Part shown: piece after piece, positions 8,186-16,250 of the stretch | Layout of the letters: each line of letters starts with the position of its first letter | Position numbering within the stretch: the stretch's first letter is position 1 | Source of the DNA: Pseudonocardia sp. HH130629-09 | GTDB taxonomy: Bacteria > Actinomycetota > Actinomycetes > Mycobacteriales > Pseudonocardiaceae | Length of the DNA: 64,000 nt | Direction: 5' to 3' | NCBI RefSeq assembly: GCF_001294645.1 | Contig: NZ_CP011868.1 | Location: 4,712,001-4,776,000 of the forward strand | Translations under genes and position numbers: made by a program | The notes under the pieces: generated by a model | Seen by the model: the letters and a program-made list of their open reading frames with translations, nothing else | Told to the model about the DNA's origin: nothing | Databases searched by the model: none

Positions 8186-9451
8186 TCACGCCACCGGCGG
8201 ACGGTCGACGTGGACGGGCAGGGCGGGCAGCCGCTCGAACCCCAGCCGCGACGGGCCGTCCGCCGGTTCTGCGAGCCGCAGCCCCGGGAAGCGGGTGACC
8301 AGTGCCGACAGCACGACCTCGACCTCCTGGCGGGCCAGCGCGGCCCCCAGGCAGTAGTGCGCACCGTGCCCGAACCCGAGGTGTCCCTCGCCACGACCGG
8401 GGTCACGGCGCACGTCCAGCTCGTCGGGCCGGTCGACGACGCGCGGGTCGAAGTTCGCCGGCAGCAGGCCGGGCAGCACCGCGGTCCCGGCCGGTACCGG
8501 CGTCCCGGCGATCTCCGTATCCTCGGCCGCGTAGCGCGGGGCACCGGCCGGGATCGGGCCGCAGGTGCGGACCAGCTCGTGCACCGCCGTCGGCCACAGG
8601 TGCGGGTCGGCCCGCAGCGCGGCGAGCTCGTCCGGGCGGCTGAGCAGCGCGAGGGTGCCCTTGGCCAGGACGTGCGCGGTCGTCTCGAACCCGGCGACGG
8701 TCAGGTTCACCGTCATGTCGACGAGCTCCTGCTCCGAGAGCTGGTCGCCGTCCTCGTCGTGCGCCGCGACCAGTCCGGACAGCAGGTCGTCGACCGGCTC
8801 CCGGCGGCGGGCCTCGATCAGCTCCCGGACGTGGGCGACCATCCCCCGGGCGACGTCGGGCATCCGTTCGGGGTCGGGCTGGATCAGCAGCCGGGCGAAC
8901 TCCCGCCAGCGGTCCCGATCGCCCTCCGGTACGCCGACGAGCTCGCAGATCACCGCGATCGGTACCGGGTAGGCCAGCGCCTCCACCAGGTCGACCGGGG
9001 TGCCGTCGGCACCGGCCGCGGCGACGTCGTCGAGCAGGCCGTCCACGATCGCCCCGACCCGCGGGCGCAGCCCGTTCACCCGGCGCACCGTGAACGCCCG
9101 CGACACCAGCCGGCGCAGCCGCGCGTGGTCCTCACCGTCGCGGCCCAGCATCGGACGGCGGAGCAGGTCGAGGTCCTCGGGCAGCCCGATCAGGCCGGTC
9201 TGGGCGTTGCGGATGAAGTTCTCCGCCCCCGGCACGGCGGCGGCGTCGTGCCGGAAGCGGTCGTCGGTGAGCATCGCGCGGACCTCGGCGTGCCGGGTCA
9301 CCATCAACCCCTGCTGAGTCGGCCGCCCGGGCACCTCCAGCGGGATCTCGACGGCCGCGGCCACCTCGCGCATCCCCGAGAAGGCGGCCACCGGGTCCGA
9401 CGGGTCCACGCTGTTCGGCGGGGTGGTGGGGGCGGTCGTGTCCTGTGCCAT
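8186..9451 (-). CDS. cytochrome P450, second paralogue
   Basis: A 421-residue soluble P450 with I-helix AGFETT at 253-258, K-helix ExxR (ELVR) at 292-295 and haem ligand Cys367 in FGHGAHYCLG. The central and C-terminal parts are very close to the P450 at 3526-4809, but the N-terminal 70 residues and the B-C loop differ, so the substrate pockets probably diverged after duplication. ATG 9451 is used. The predicted transcription start falls only a few bases upstream, so the mRNA may be nearly leaderless. No ferredoxin or reductase gene is adjacent; the nearest pair is at 20.0-21.3 kb. Confidence 0.93.
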   Translation of the reverse strand: MAQDTTAPTTPPNSVDPSDPVAAFSGMREVAAAVEIPLEVPGRPTQQGLMVTRHAEVRAMLTDDRFRHDAAAVPGAENFIRNAQTGLIGLPEDLDLLRRPMLGRDGEDHARLRRLVSRAFTVRRVNGLRPRVGAIVDGLLDDVAAAGADGTPVDLVEALAYPVPIAVICELVGVPEGDRDRWREFARLLIQPDPERMPDVARGMVAHVRELIEARRREPVDDLLSGLVAAHDEDGDQLSEQELVDMTVNLTVAGFETTAHVLAKGTLALLSRPDELAALRADPHLWPTAVHELVRTCGPIPAGAPRYAAEDTEIAGTPVPAGTAVLPGLLPANFDPRVVDRPDELDVRRDPGRGEGHLGFGHGAHYCLGAALARQEVEVVLSALVTRFPGLRLAEPADGPSRLGFERLPALPVHVDRPPVA

Positions 9452-9459
9452 GGCGCCAG

Positions 9460-9488
9460 TCGACACCGTGCCGTCGCGGCACGGTCAA
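9460..9488 (-). promoter_or_regulatory. P450 promoter with perfect palindromic operator
   Basis: On the minus strand TTGACC (9488-9483) is the -35 box, followed by the perfect inverted repeat CCGTGCCG-CGA-CGGCACGG (9484-9466) across the spacer and TGTCGA at the -10 position (9465-9460). The start point would be near 9453, directly ahead of ATG 9451. The octamer TGGCGCCA (9451-9458) overlaps the start codon and also occurs at 4882-4889 beside the other P450 promoter. Confidence 0.55.
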
Positions 9489-9584
9489 GCCCCGCGATCG
9501 TGCAGGTTCGGTCCCGTTCGTCCCGCTCTCCCCGTAGGCTCCGCGCGTGCGCACGGATTCGGCCATGCAACGGACGGTGACCCG

Positions 9585-10561
9585 ATGAGCGGACTGTTCG
9601 CCCTGCTCGACGACGTCGCGGCGCTGGTGCGCCTGACGACGGCCTCCCTCGACGATGTCGCCGGGGCCGCCGGGCGCGCCGGAGCCAAGGCCGCGGGTGT
9701 GGTCGTCGACGACGCCGCGGTCCCCCCCGCTACGTCCAGGGCCTCAAGCCCGAGCGCGAGCTGTCGATCATCTGGCGGATCGCCAAGGGCTCGCTGCGCA
9801 ACAAGATCATCTTCATCCTGCCGGTCGCGCTGATCCTCTCCCAGTTCGCGCCGTGGCTGCTGACCCCGATCCTGATGGTCGGCGGCTGCTACCTGGCCTA
9901 CGAGGGCGCGGAGAAGCTCTGGGAGTACTTCTCCGGGCACTCCGAGCAGCCCGAGGAGCGCGACGAGAAGGTCGCCGCGGACCCGGCGGAGAACGAGCGC
10001 CGGGTCGTCTCCGGCGCCGTGCGCACCGACTTCATCCTGTCCGCCGAGATCATGGTCATCGCGCTGAACGAGGTCGCGAGCGAGGGCATCGTCGCCCGGG
10101 CGATCATCCTGGCCGTCGTCGCCGTCGCGATCACCGCGCTCGTCTACGGCGCGGTCGCGCTCATCGTGAAGATGGACGACGCCGGCCTGGCCCTGGCGAA
10201 GCGTGGCTCCGGCCCCATCGCGTCGTTCGGCCGCGGACTGGTGAAGGCCATGCCGATCGTGCTGACGACGCTGTCGGTCGTCGGTGTCGCGGCGATGCTG
10301 TGGGTCGGCGGGCACATCCTGCTCGTCGGGATGGACGAGCTGGGCTTCTCCCCGATCTACGACCTGGTGCACCATCTGGAGGTGGCCGTCGCCGGCGCGA
10401 CCGGTGCGCTGGGCGGGTTCCTGGGCTGGCTCACCAACACCGTGGGCTCGGCGATCCTCGGGGTCGTCGTCGGCGCGGTGATCGTCGCCGTGGCGCACCT
10501 GATCCCGAAGCGGAAGAAGAAGAACGACACCGCCGACACCGCCGGGACCGCCGGCGCCTGA
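9585..10561 (+). pseudogene. DUF808 (YedI-type) inner-membrane protein gene with a frameshift
   Basis: The two reading frames together give one DUF808 protein: MSGLFALLDDVAALVRL... to DDAAV in the first frame, then RYVQGLKPERELSIIWRIAKGSL and several membrane spans in the second. The switch occurs at 9722-9728 in a run of seven C residues, where one base is missing; family members have D-D-A-A-V-T-P-x-Y-V at this point. Apart from this the whole length is conserved up to the lysine-rich end. It may be a true inactivation, phase variation in the C run, or a sequencing error. Alone, the downstream frame has a candidate start at 9875 that would lose the N-terminal third. Confidence 0.8.
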
Positions 10562-10575
10562 CCCGGGAGGCCGCC

Positions 10576-11043
10576 GTGAGCCGCATCGAGATGCCGTCCG
10601 GCGAGACCATCGACGTGCTGCACAGCGGCGCTCCGGCCTTCGAGTTCGAGGCCGTCGTACCGCCCGGGGTGGCCGGTCCACCGCCGCACCGGCACCGGGG
10701 CGCCACCGAGTCGTTCACCGTGCTCGAGGGCGTCCTGCGGGTACGGGTCGGAGGCTGGACGAGCCTGCTGCACCCCGGCGACGGGATCGTGGTGCCGCCC
10801 GGCGTCACGCACTCGTTCGACAACGGGAGCGACGGCCCGGTGCGCGTGCGCACCGTCGAGACCCCGGCCGGGTCCCTGGAGGAGCAGTTCCGGATCCTGG
10901 CGACGGCCGGGCGGCTGCCACCGCTGCGCCGGCTCGCGCGGCTCAACGTCGCCCACGGCCTGGACTTCTCCCTCGCCGGGATCCCCGACGCGGTGCAGCG
11001 CCCGCTGTGGCGGTTGCTCGCGGCGCTGCCCGGTGCGTCATGA
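10576..11043 (+). CDS. cupin-domain protein
   Basis: A 155-residue protein with one small beta-barrel cupin: motif 1 PPHRHRGATESFTVLEG (about 36-52) supplies the His-x-His...Glu metal ligands, and motif 2 HPGDGIVVPPGVTHSFDN (about 66-83) supplies the last His. The remaining C-terminal part is helical. Such proteins bind a metal and act as small dioxygenases, isomerases or sensors; the substrate cannot be deduced. GTG 10576 follows GGGAGG at a normal distance. It lies 15 bases behind the DUF808 gene and close to the membrane protein gene that follows, so the three are probably co-transcribed. Confidence 0.8.
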   Translation: MSRIEMPSGETIDVLHSGAPAFEFEAVVPPGVAGPPPHRHRGATESFTVLEGVLRVRVGGWTSLLHPGDGIVVPPGVTHSFDNGSDGPVRVRTVETPAGSLEEQFRILATAGRLPPLRRLARLNVAHGLDFSLAGIPDAVQRPLWRLLAALPGAS

Positions 11044-11050
11044 TCTGGCG

Positions 11051-11755
11051 ATGGGGGACACCGGCGTCTTCGTGCCCTACGGCGCGACCCACTGGGGCGC
11101 GCTGACCGTCGGGGTCCTCGGCACGGTCGCGCTGGTGGCCCTCGGACGGCGGCTACGCGGCACCCCCGCGGAGCTGCGCCTGTTGCGCGCGTTCGCCGTC
11201 GTCATCGTCGTGCTGCTCGTCCCGCTGCAGGTGCGGCTGCTGACCCCGCAGACCTTCGACGTCCACATCTCGCTGCCGCTGCAGCTGTCGGACCTGTCCT
11301 GGGTCACCGCGGCGGTCGCCCTGTGGACGCGGCGCTGGTGGGCCTGCGCGCCGCTCTACTACTGGGGGCTCACCCTGACCCCGCAGGCGCTGCTCACCCC
11401 GGCCACCGACTCCCCCGACCTCCCGCACGTCGCGTTCCTGCACTTCTGGGCGCTGCACCTGCTCGTGACCTGGGCGGCGGTGTACCTGACCTGGGGGGCG
11501 GGGGTGCGTCCGACCTGGCGCGGGATGGGCGTGACGCTGGCGGCGACGGTCGCCTGGGCGGCCGTGGTGCTGCCGTTCAACCTCGCGGCCGGCACGAACT
11601 ACGGCTTCCTCGCCCACAAGCCGTCGAACGCCTCGGTGCTGGACCTGCTGGGACCGTGGCCGGTCTACCTGGTGGTGGAGTTCGTGCTGGTCGCGATGGG
11701 GTGGGCCGTGATCACGTGGCCGTGGACCCGGCGCCGGGAACGGGAACCGGCCTGA
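11051..11755 (+). CDS. TIGR02206/YwaF-family integral membrane protein
   Basis: A 234-residue protein with about six to seven membrane spans. The family pattern is seen in HISLPLQLSDLSWVTAAVALW, APLYYWGLTLTPQALLTP, FLHFWALHLLVTWAAVYLT and the conserved NYGFLAHKP loop. The molecular role of this family is not established. ATG 11051 is taken as start, although an in-frame GTG at 11033 that overlaps the cupin gene is also possible; neither has a good ribosome site. The 3' end overlaps the convergent LysR gene by 44 bases. Confidence 0.8.
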   Translation: MGDTGVFVPYGATHWGALTVGVLGTVALVALGRRLRGTPAELRLLRAFAVVIVVLLVPLQVRLLTPQTFDVHISLPLQLSDLSWVTAAVALWTRRWWACAPLYYWGLTLTPQALLTPATDSPDLPHVAFLHFWALHLLVTWAAVYLTWGAGVRPTWRGMGVTLAATVAWAAVVLPFNLAAGTNYGFLAHKPSNASVLDLLGPWPVYLVVEFVLVAMGWAVITWPWTRRREREPA

Positions 11756-12650
11756 CCGGCAGCCGCTCCGCCAGCCCGTCGACGAGGTGGTCGAGCACCG
11801 CGCGGACCCGCCGGGGCGGATCGGCCCCGTGCACCGCCAGCAGGTCCGCCGACGGCGTCGGGACGTCCGCCAGCACCTGCACCAGCTCCCCCGACGCGAG
11901 CAGCGGCGCGACCTGCCACAGCGAGCGCATCACCAGCCCGCGCCCGGCCTGGCACCACGCCGTCGCGACCTCGCCGTCGTTGCAGGTCATCGCGCCCGTC
12001 ACGCGGACCCCGGCTGCGTTGGCGTCGGTCCCGAAGCGCCAGTGGGCGTAGGCGGTGTCGTTCTCCCGGATCACGATGCAGTCGTGTCCGGCCAGGTCGG
12101 CCGGGGTGCGCGGGGCGCCGCGGCGGCCCAGGTACGACGGCGCCGCGCACACCACGCGCCGGTTGCGGTGCAGCACCCTGGCGTGCAGCCGCGAATCCGG
12201 CAGCGGTCCGACGCGCACCGCGAAGTCGTAGCCGGAGCCGCCGACCGCGACCGGCAGGTGCGACAGCTCCAGGTCGACGCGCAGGTCCGGGTTGGCCGCC
12301 TCGAACGTGCCGAGCAGCGGCGCGACGTGCGCCCGGCCGAACCCCATCGACGAGTGCACCGCGATCCGGCCGTGCAGCCCCGAGCGCCGACGGCCGATCT
12401 CGTCCTCCAGGTCGTCGATCCGGCCCAGCACGTCGCGGGCGCCCTCGGCGTAGCGGCGGCCCTCGTCGGTCAGGGTGAGACGCCGGGTGGACCGGTTGAC
12501 CAGGCGGACGCCCAGGCGTCGTTCCAGGCGGGCGAGCCGCTTGCTGACCGCCGACACCGACACGCCCCACTGGCGCGCCACCTCGGTCAGCGTGCCCGCG
12601 GCGGCGACCCCGGCGAAGAAGCGCAGGTCGTCGAACTCGGGCAGCTCCAC
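11712..12650 (-). CDS. LysR-family regulator, DmlR-like
   Basis: A 312-residue LysR regulator. The N-terminal winged helix is FDDLRFFAGVAAAGTLTEVARQWGVSVSAVSKRLARLERRLGVRLVNRSTRRLTLT (written here for its helix-turn-helix core SVSAVSKRLARLE), followed by an effector-binding domain. It is divergent from the D-malate/tartrate dehydrogenase gene with a 104-base gap, the arrangement known for dmlR-dmlA, so the natural inducer is probably D-malate or tartrate. GTG 12650 is preferred over the upstream in-frame ATG because GGAGCAGG precedes it at a good distance and the domain starts at once. Confidence 0.85.
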   Translation of the reverse strand: MELPEFDDLRFFAGVAAAGTLTEVARQWGVSVSAVSKRLARLERRLGVRLVNRSTRRLTLTDEGRRYAEGARDVLGRIDDLEDEIGRRRSGLHGRIAVHSSMGFGRAHVAPLLGTFEAANPDLRVDLELSHLPVAVGGSGYDFAVRVGPLPDSRLHARVLHRNRRVVCAAPSYLGRRGAPRTPADLAGHDCIVIRENDTAYAHWRFGTDANAAGVRVTGAMTCNDGEVATAWCQAGRGLVMRSLWQVAPLLASGELVQVLADVPTPSADLLAVHGADPPRRVRAVLDHLVDGLAERLPVRPVPVPGAGSTAT

Positions 12651-12754
12651 GCCTGCTCCTTCCCCGTGCGGAAAGACTGTCCGGTCCGGAGGACGGTTCA
12701 CCGCGCCCGGTTCGCCGATCAGGATAGATGCAACCGAGTCGAGGAGGACACGAC

Positions 12755-13828
12755 ATGACCGCGCACCGCATCGCCGTCATCCCGGGCGACGGGATCGGCA
12801 AGGAGGTCGTCCCGGAGGGCGTCCGTGTGCTGACCGCGGCCGCGGAGCGGTTCGGGATCGGGCTGGAGTTCACCGAGTTCGGCTTCGCGAGCGCCGACCA
12901 CTGGCTCGAGCACGGCACGATGCTGCCCGAGGACTGGTTCGAGCAGCTGCGCGGCTTCGACGCGCTGTTCTTCGGCGCCGTCGGGTGGCCCGAAGTGCTG
13001 CCCGACCACGTGTCGCTGTGGGGGAGCCTGCTGCAGTTCCGCCGCCGCTTCGACCAGTACGTCAACCTGCGCCCGGCCCGGCTGCTGCCCGGTGTCGCCG
13101 CTCCGCTCGCCGGCCGCTCCCCCGGCGACATCGACATGCTGATCGTCCGGGAGAACACCGAGGGCGAGTACTCGCCGGTGGGCGGGCGGATGTTCTCCGG
13201 AACCGACCGCGAGGTCGTGATTCAGGAGACCGTCATGACACGCATCGGTGTCGACCGGATCCTGCGCTACGCCTTCGAGCTCGCGCGGCGGCACCCGAAC
13301 CGGCACCTGACCTCGGCGACGAAGTCCAACGGCATCGCGATCACCATGCCGTACTGGGACGAGCGCGTCGCGGCGATGGCGGCGCAGTACCCCGACGTCG
13401 ACGTCGACTCCTCCCACATCGACATCCTCGCGGCGCGGTTCGTGATGAGCCCGGAACGGTTCGACGTCGTGGTCGCCAGCAACCTGTTCGGCGACATCCT
13501 GTCCGACCTCGGGCCGGCCTGCACCGGCACGATCGGCGTCGCGCCGAGCGCGAACATCAACCCGGAGCGGGAGTTCCCGAGCCTGTTCGAGCCGGTGCAC
13601 GGGTCCGCGCCGGACATCGCCGGGAAGGGCGTCGCGAACCCGGTCGGCCAGATCTGGTGCGGGTCGATGATGCTGGAGCACCTGGGCGAGCACGAGGCCG
13701 CGGCGGCGGTGCTGGCCGCGGTCGAGGAGGTCGTCGGGCGGGGCGGCGCGGCCGTCACCCTGGACCTGGGCGGCACCGCGACGACGGCCGAGCTGGGCGC
13801 GGCGATCGCCGAGGTCGTGCGGGGATGA
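12755..13828 (+). CDS. dmlA: tartrate dehydrogenase/decarboxylase or D-malate dehydrogenase
   Basis: A 357-residue NAD-dependent beta-decarboxylating dehydrogenase of the isopropylmalate dehydrogenase superfamily, converting D-malate to pyruvate and CO2 and usually also acting on tartrate. Visible are the N-terminal IAVIPGDGIGKEVVPEG, the substrate arginines in LRPARLLPG, LIVRENTEGEYSPVGGR, TSATKSNG with the catalytic Lys, the metal-binding Asp residues in DILAARFVMSPERFDVVVASNLFGDILSD (read for its NLFGDILSDLG core) and the NAD site EPVHGSAPDIAGKG. ATG 12755 follows GAGGAGG. The Trp-rich WPEVLPDHVSLWG loop is the part that separates this subfamily from LeuB. The adjacent LysR gene supports the assignment. 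Confidence 0.87.
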   Translation: MTAHRIAVIPGDGIGKEVVPEGVRVLTAAAERFGIGLEFTEFGFASADHWLEHGTMLPEDWFEQLRGFDALFFGAVGWPEVLPDHVSLWGSLLQFRRRFDQYVNLRPARLLPGVAAPLAGRSPGDIDMLIVRENTEGEYSPVGGRMFSGTDREVVIQETVMTRIGVDRILRYAFELARRHPNRHLTSATKSNGIAITMPYWDERVAAMAAQYPDVDVDSSHIDILAARFVMSPERFDVVVASNLFGDILSDLGPACTGTIGVAPSANINPEREFPSLFEPVHGSAPDIAGKGVANPVGQIWCGSMMLEHLGEHEAAAAVLAAVEEVVGRGGAAVTLDLGGTATTAELGAAIAEVVRG

Positions 13829-13857
13829 GCCCGGCCGGCGCGCCCCGGCGGCCGGGC
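13829..13857. terminator. bidirectional hairpin between convergent genes
   Basis: GCCCGGCCG (13829-13837) pairs perfectly with CGGCCGGGC (13849-13857) around an 11-base loop. It begins one base after the dmlA stop and ends eight bases before the stop of the opposite gene, so it can serve both strands. There is no T run, as is usual in this group. Confidence 0.55.
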
Positions 13858-13865
13858 GTCGCGGC

Positions 13866-14393
13866 TCACCCAGAGAGGAGCGCGACCAGCCGACGGGCCG
13901 CGTCGGGTGGCAGCCGGCGACGGCCGCGCAGGTGCCGGAACACCGGTGCGAGCACCGGGTCGGCCAGCAGCTCGGCCCGCGGCACCGGCCGTCCGACCGG
14001 CACGACGACGCCCGCCGCGTGCCGTCCGCCGGGGTGCGGCTCGGCGGGACCGGTGAACGCGAACAGCGCCATCACGCCGCCGCCCGGCCCGGTGCGGTAG
14101 ACCGCAGCCCGGTCACCCGGCGCGGTCCCGGCCAGGCAGCAGGGCTCCGCGGGCGGGTCGGCGACCGCGTCGGCGTCCCAGAGCAGGACGGTCTCGGGCA
14201 GCACGATGTCCGGCGACACGATGTCCGGCGACACGGCATGGGGGTGGGGCACGGCCCGGTCGTACCGCACCGGGAGCGGTTCTGCTCGTCCGGCATGGTG
14301 GAACGAGCACACGAGCACCGGCTCGTGCTCGAGATCGTCGACGACGAGGCCCGCATCGCCGCCTGCCGTTACCACCACGGCAGCTGACCTCAC
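13866..14393 (-). CDS. hypothetical protein coupled to the AcoR-like regulator
   Basis: A 175-residue protein without recognised domain, signal peptide or membrane segment. Its middle carries a Pro/Asp-rich stretch with a tandem 15-base duplication (14203-14232) that makes SPDIV twice. The C-terminal part (PVLAPVFRHLRGRRRLPPDAARRLVALLSG) is basic and helical. GTG 14393 overlaps the stop of the preceding regulator gene as GTGA, which supports this start and suggests coupled synthesis. The coding call rests on this overlap and on codon bias; the function is unknown. Confidence 0.5.
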   Translation of the reverse strand: MRSAAVVVTAGGDAGLVVDDLEHEPVLVCSFHHAGRAEPLPVRYDRAVPHPHAVSPDIVSPDIVLPETVLLWDADAVADPPAEPCCLAGTAPGDRAAVYRTGPGGGVMALFAFTGPAEPHPGGRHAAGVVVPVGRPVPRAELLADPVLAPVFRHLRGRRRLPPDAARRLVALLSG

Positions 14394-16111
14394 CCCGTGA
14401 TCCGGTACTGCGCGATCTTCCGGTAGAGCGTGGACCGGGCCACCCCCAGCGCCGCGGCCGCGGCGGCCCGGTTCCCGTCGGTGTCGCGCAGCGCGGCGAC
14501 GATCGCGTCCCGCTCGGCCCGGTCCACCGCCCGCAGCGTCCCGGACGGCGCGCTCTGGCAGGACTCGGGCAGGTCGGTCGCCTCGACCACACCCACCGGC
14601 CGCCGGCCCAGGGCCGCGGTCAGCGCGTCGCGCAGCTCGGTCACGTTCCCCGGCCACGGGTGCCTGCTCACCGTCCGCAGCGCCCCGGCGGACAGCCGCA
14701 CGTCGCGGCCGGGGGCGAGCTCGGCGAGCAGCGCGGCGACCAGGCCGGGGAGGTCGCCGGGGCGGCCGCGCAGCGGCGGGACCGGCACCGACACCCGGAA
14801 CCGGGCCAGCACGGCGTCGCGGACGGGGTCGGGGACGGCGGTGTCCGCACGGGTGCCGGCCGTCGGCAGGTCCCCGCGGGCGAGGGCGGGCGGCACCCCG
14901 GCGTCGCGCCGGTCGAGGTCGCGCAGCAGCACCAGCGCCCGCTGCCCGGCCCGCCGGACGCGGTCGTCGAGATCGGCGCCGTCGTCGTCGGGGCCGACCT
15001 CGACGACCGGGCCGGGCCAGCAGTCGGCGATCAGCCGCGCGCGCCCGGAGCCGGGCTCACCGGTGACCAGCAACGGCGTTCCCGCCCCCAGTGCCGCGGC
15101 GACGGCGGCCCGCGCCACCCGCCAGGCCGGGCTCACCCCGTCGGCGCCGGACCACGGGGTCGTCGCGACCGGGCCGGCGGGGTGGCCGCCGTCGGCCTCG
15201 CGCAGGAGCGTCACCACCGCCACCAGGCCGGCGAGCGCCCCGCCGGCCGGGACGACCGCGCCGCGCAGCCGCGCCCGGGTCCCCGACGGCAGCTCCACCC
15301 GGTCGTCGACGCCGGGGCCGCGCAGCAGCAGGAACCTGGCGTGGTCGGTGAGCGCGGCGTGGTCGTCCGCGTCGAGCAACGTCTGCATCGCGCTGTTCGC
15401 CAGCACCGTGCGGCGCCCGACGGCGAGCACCGCCCGCCGGGTGCGGGACTCGGTGCGGGCGTAGGCGTCGAACAGGGCCTGCTGGGCGGGGTCGCGGTCG
15501 TGCAGCAGGGCGTCGGAGATGCGGGCGGCCGCCGAGCGCACCAGCGACAGCAGCAGCGGCGAGGAGTGCTCCGCGCGACAGGACAGGTCCAGCACCGCCT
15601 CGACCCGCCCGGTCGCCGGGTCACGAACGGGGGCGCCGGCGCAGGCGTAGTCGTGCAGCTGCTCGACGAAGTGCTCGGCGCCGACGATGTGCACCGGCCG
15701 GCCGGACTCCAGCACGGTCCCGACCCCGTTGGTCCCGACCGCGCCCTCGGCGTAGCCGAAGCCCGCGGCGAACGCGTTGACGTCCGCGGACCGCGCGATA
15801 ACCGCGTCGGTGTCGAGGCGCACCAGCAGCCGGGCACGGTCGTCGGTGAGCGCGACGCACACCCCGATCCCGGCGACCTGCTCGGCCAGCTGCTCCATGA
15901 CCGGGCGCGCGCACCGGACCAGCCGGGAACCGGTGTCGAGGTCGGGGTGGAAGCGGTTCGCGATCGTCGCGGGGTCCACCCCACCCGCGATGCTGCGCCG
16001 CCAGGACGCGACGACGTGACCGGGCACGCCGGGCGGTGCGGCGTCGGGCCGGTCGAGCAGCTCGGCCCGCGCGGACACGAGCTCGCGACGGCGTGCGAGC
16101 AGATCCCCCAT
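14390..16111 (-). CDS. AcoR-like transcriptional activator (GAF, degenerate AAA+, Fis-type HTH)
   Basis: A 573-residue regulator of the acetoin/alkane-oxidation activator type. Residues about 60-200 form a GAF-like sensor (FAAGFGYAEGAVGTNGVGTVLESGRPVHIVG, read for its GAVGTNGVGT core). The central AAA+ domain is decayed: the Walker A region reads GEPGSGRARL without the GxxGxGK[ST] lysine, and the GAFTGA loop that contacts sigma-54 is missing. The last 40 residues are a Fis-type helix-turn-helix (GNRAAAAAALGVARSTLYRKI). This is the form used with ordinary sigma factors in actinomycetes. It is divergent from the monooxygenase gene with a strong palindrome between them, so it probably activates that operon in response to ketone or alcohol substrates. 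Confidence 0.85.
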   Translation of the reverse strand: MGDLLARRRELVSARAELLDRPDAAPPGVPGHVVASWRRSIAGGVDPATIANRFHPDLDTGSRLVRCARPVMEQLAEQVAGIGVCVALTDDRARLLVRLDTDAVIARSADVNAFAAGFGYAEGAVGTNGVGTVLESGRPVHIVGAEHFVEQLHDYACAGAPVRDPATGRVEAVLDLSCRAEHSSPLLLSLVRSAAARISDALLHDRDPAQQALFDAYARTESRTRRAVLAVGRRTVLANSAMQTLLDADDHAALTDHARFLLLRGPGVDDRVELPSGTRARLRGAVVPAGGALAGLVAVVTLLREADGGHPAGPVATTPWSGADGVSPAWRVARAAVAAALGAGTPLLVTGEPGSGRARLIADCWPGPVVEVGPDDDGADLDDRVRRAGQRALVLLRDLDRRDAGVPPALARGDLPTAGTRADTAVPDPVRDAVLARFRVSVPVPPLRGRPGDLPGLVAALLAELAPGRDVRLSAGALRTVSRHPWPGNVTELRDALTAALGRRPVGVVEATDLPESCQSAPSGTLRAVDRAERDAIVAALRDTDGNRAAAAAALGVARSTLYRKIAQYRITG

Positions 16112-16166
16112 CGACGCACCTCTCTGTGCTCGTCATCACATGATGCGGCACCGGTCAACACCCCCC

Positions 16167-16187
16167 GGTGTCCGAAGTTCGGACACC
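16167..16187. promoter_or_regulatory. 21-bp perfect palindrome, activator site for the monooxygenase operon
   Basis: GGTGTCCGAA (16167-16176) and TTCGGACACC (16178-16187) are exact inverted repeats around a single G; after one mismatch, further C/G pairs extend the dyad. It sits about 20 bases upstream of TAGCGT (16208-16213), the likely -10 box of the monooxygenase gene, so it covers or abuts the -35 position, and it lies 56 bases from the start of the AcoR-like gene. Binding by that regulator is inferred. Confidence 0.6.
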
Positions 16188-16250
16188 CGGGGACCGGGCC
16201 GGCCGCCCTAGCGTCGAGAGACCGCCGTCACACCTGCGCCCGGAGGACCC

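Noticed and set aside
14390..16111. True sigma-54-dependent enhancer-binding protein
   Set aside because: The GAFTGA loop and a normal Walker A are missing, no -24/-12 promoter element is seen, and actinomycetes generally lack sigma-54.
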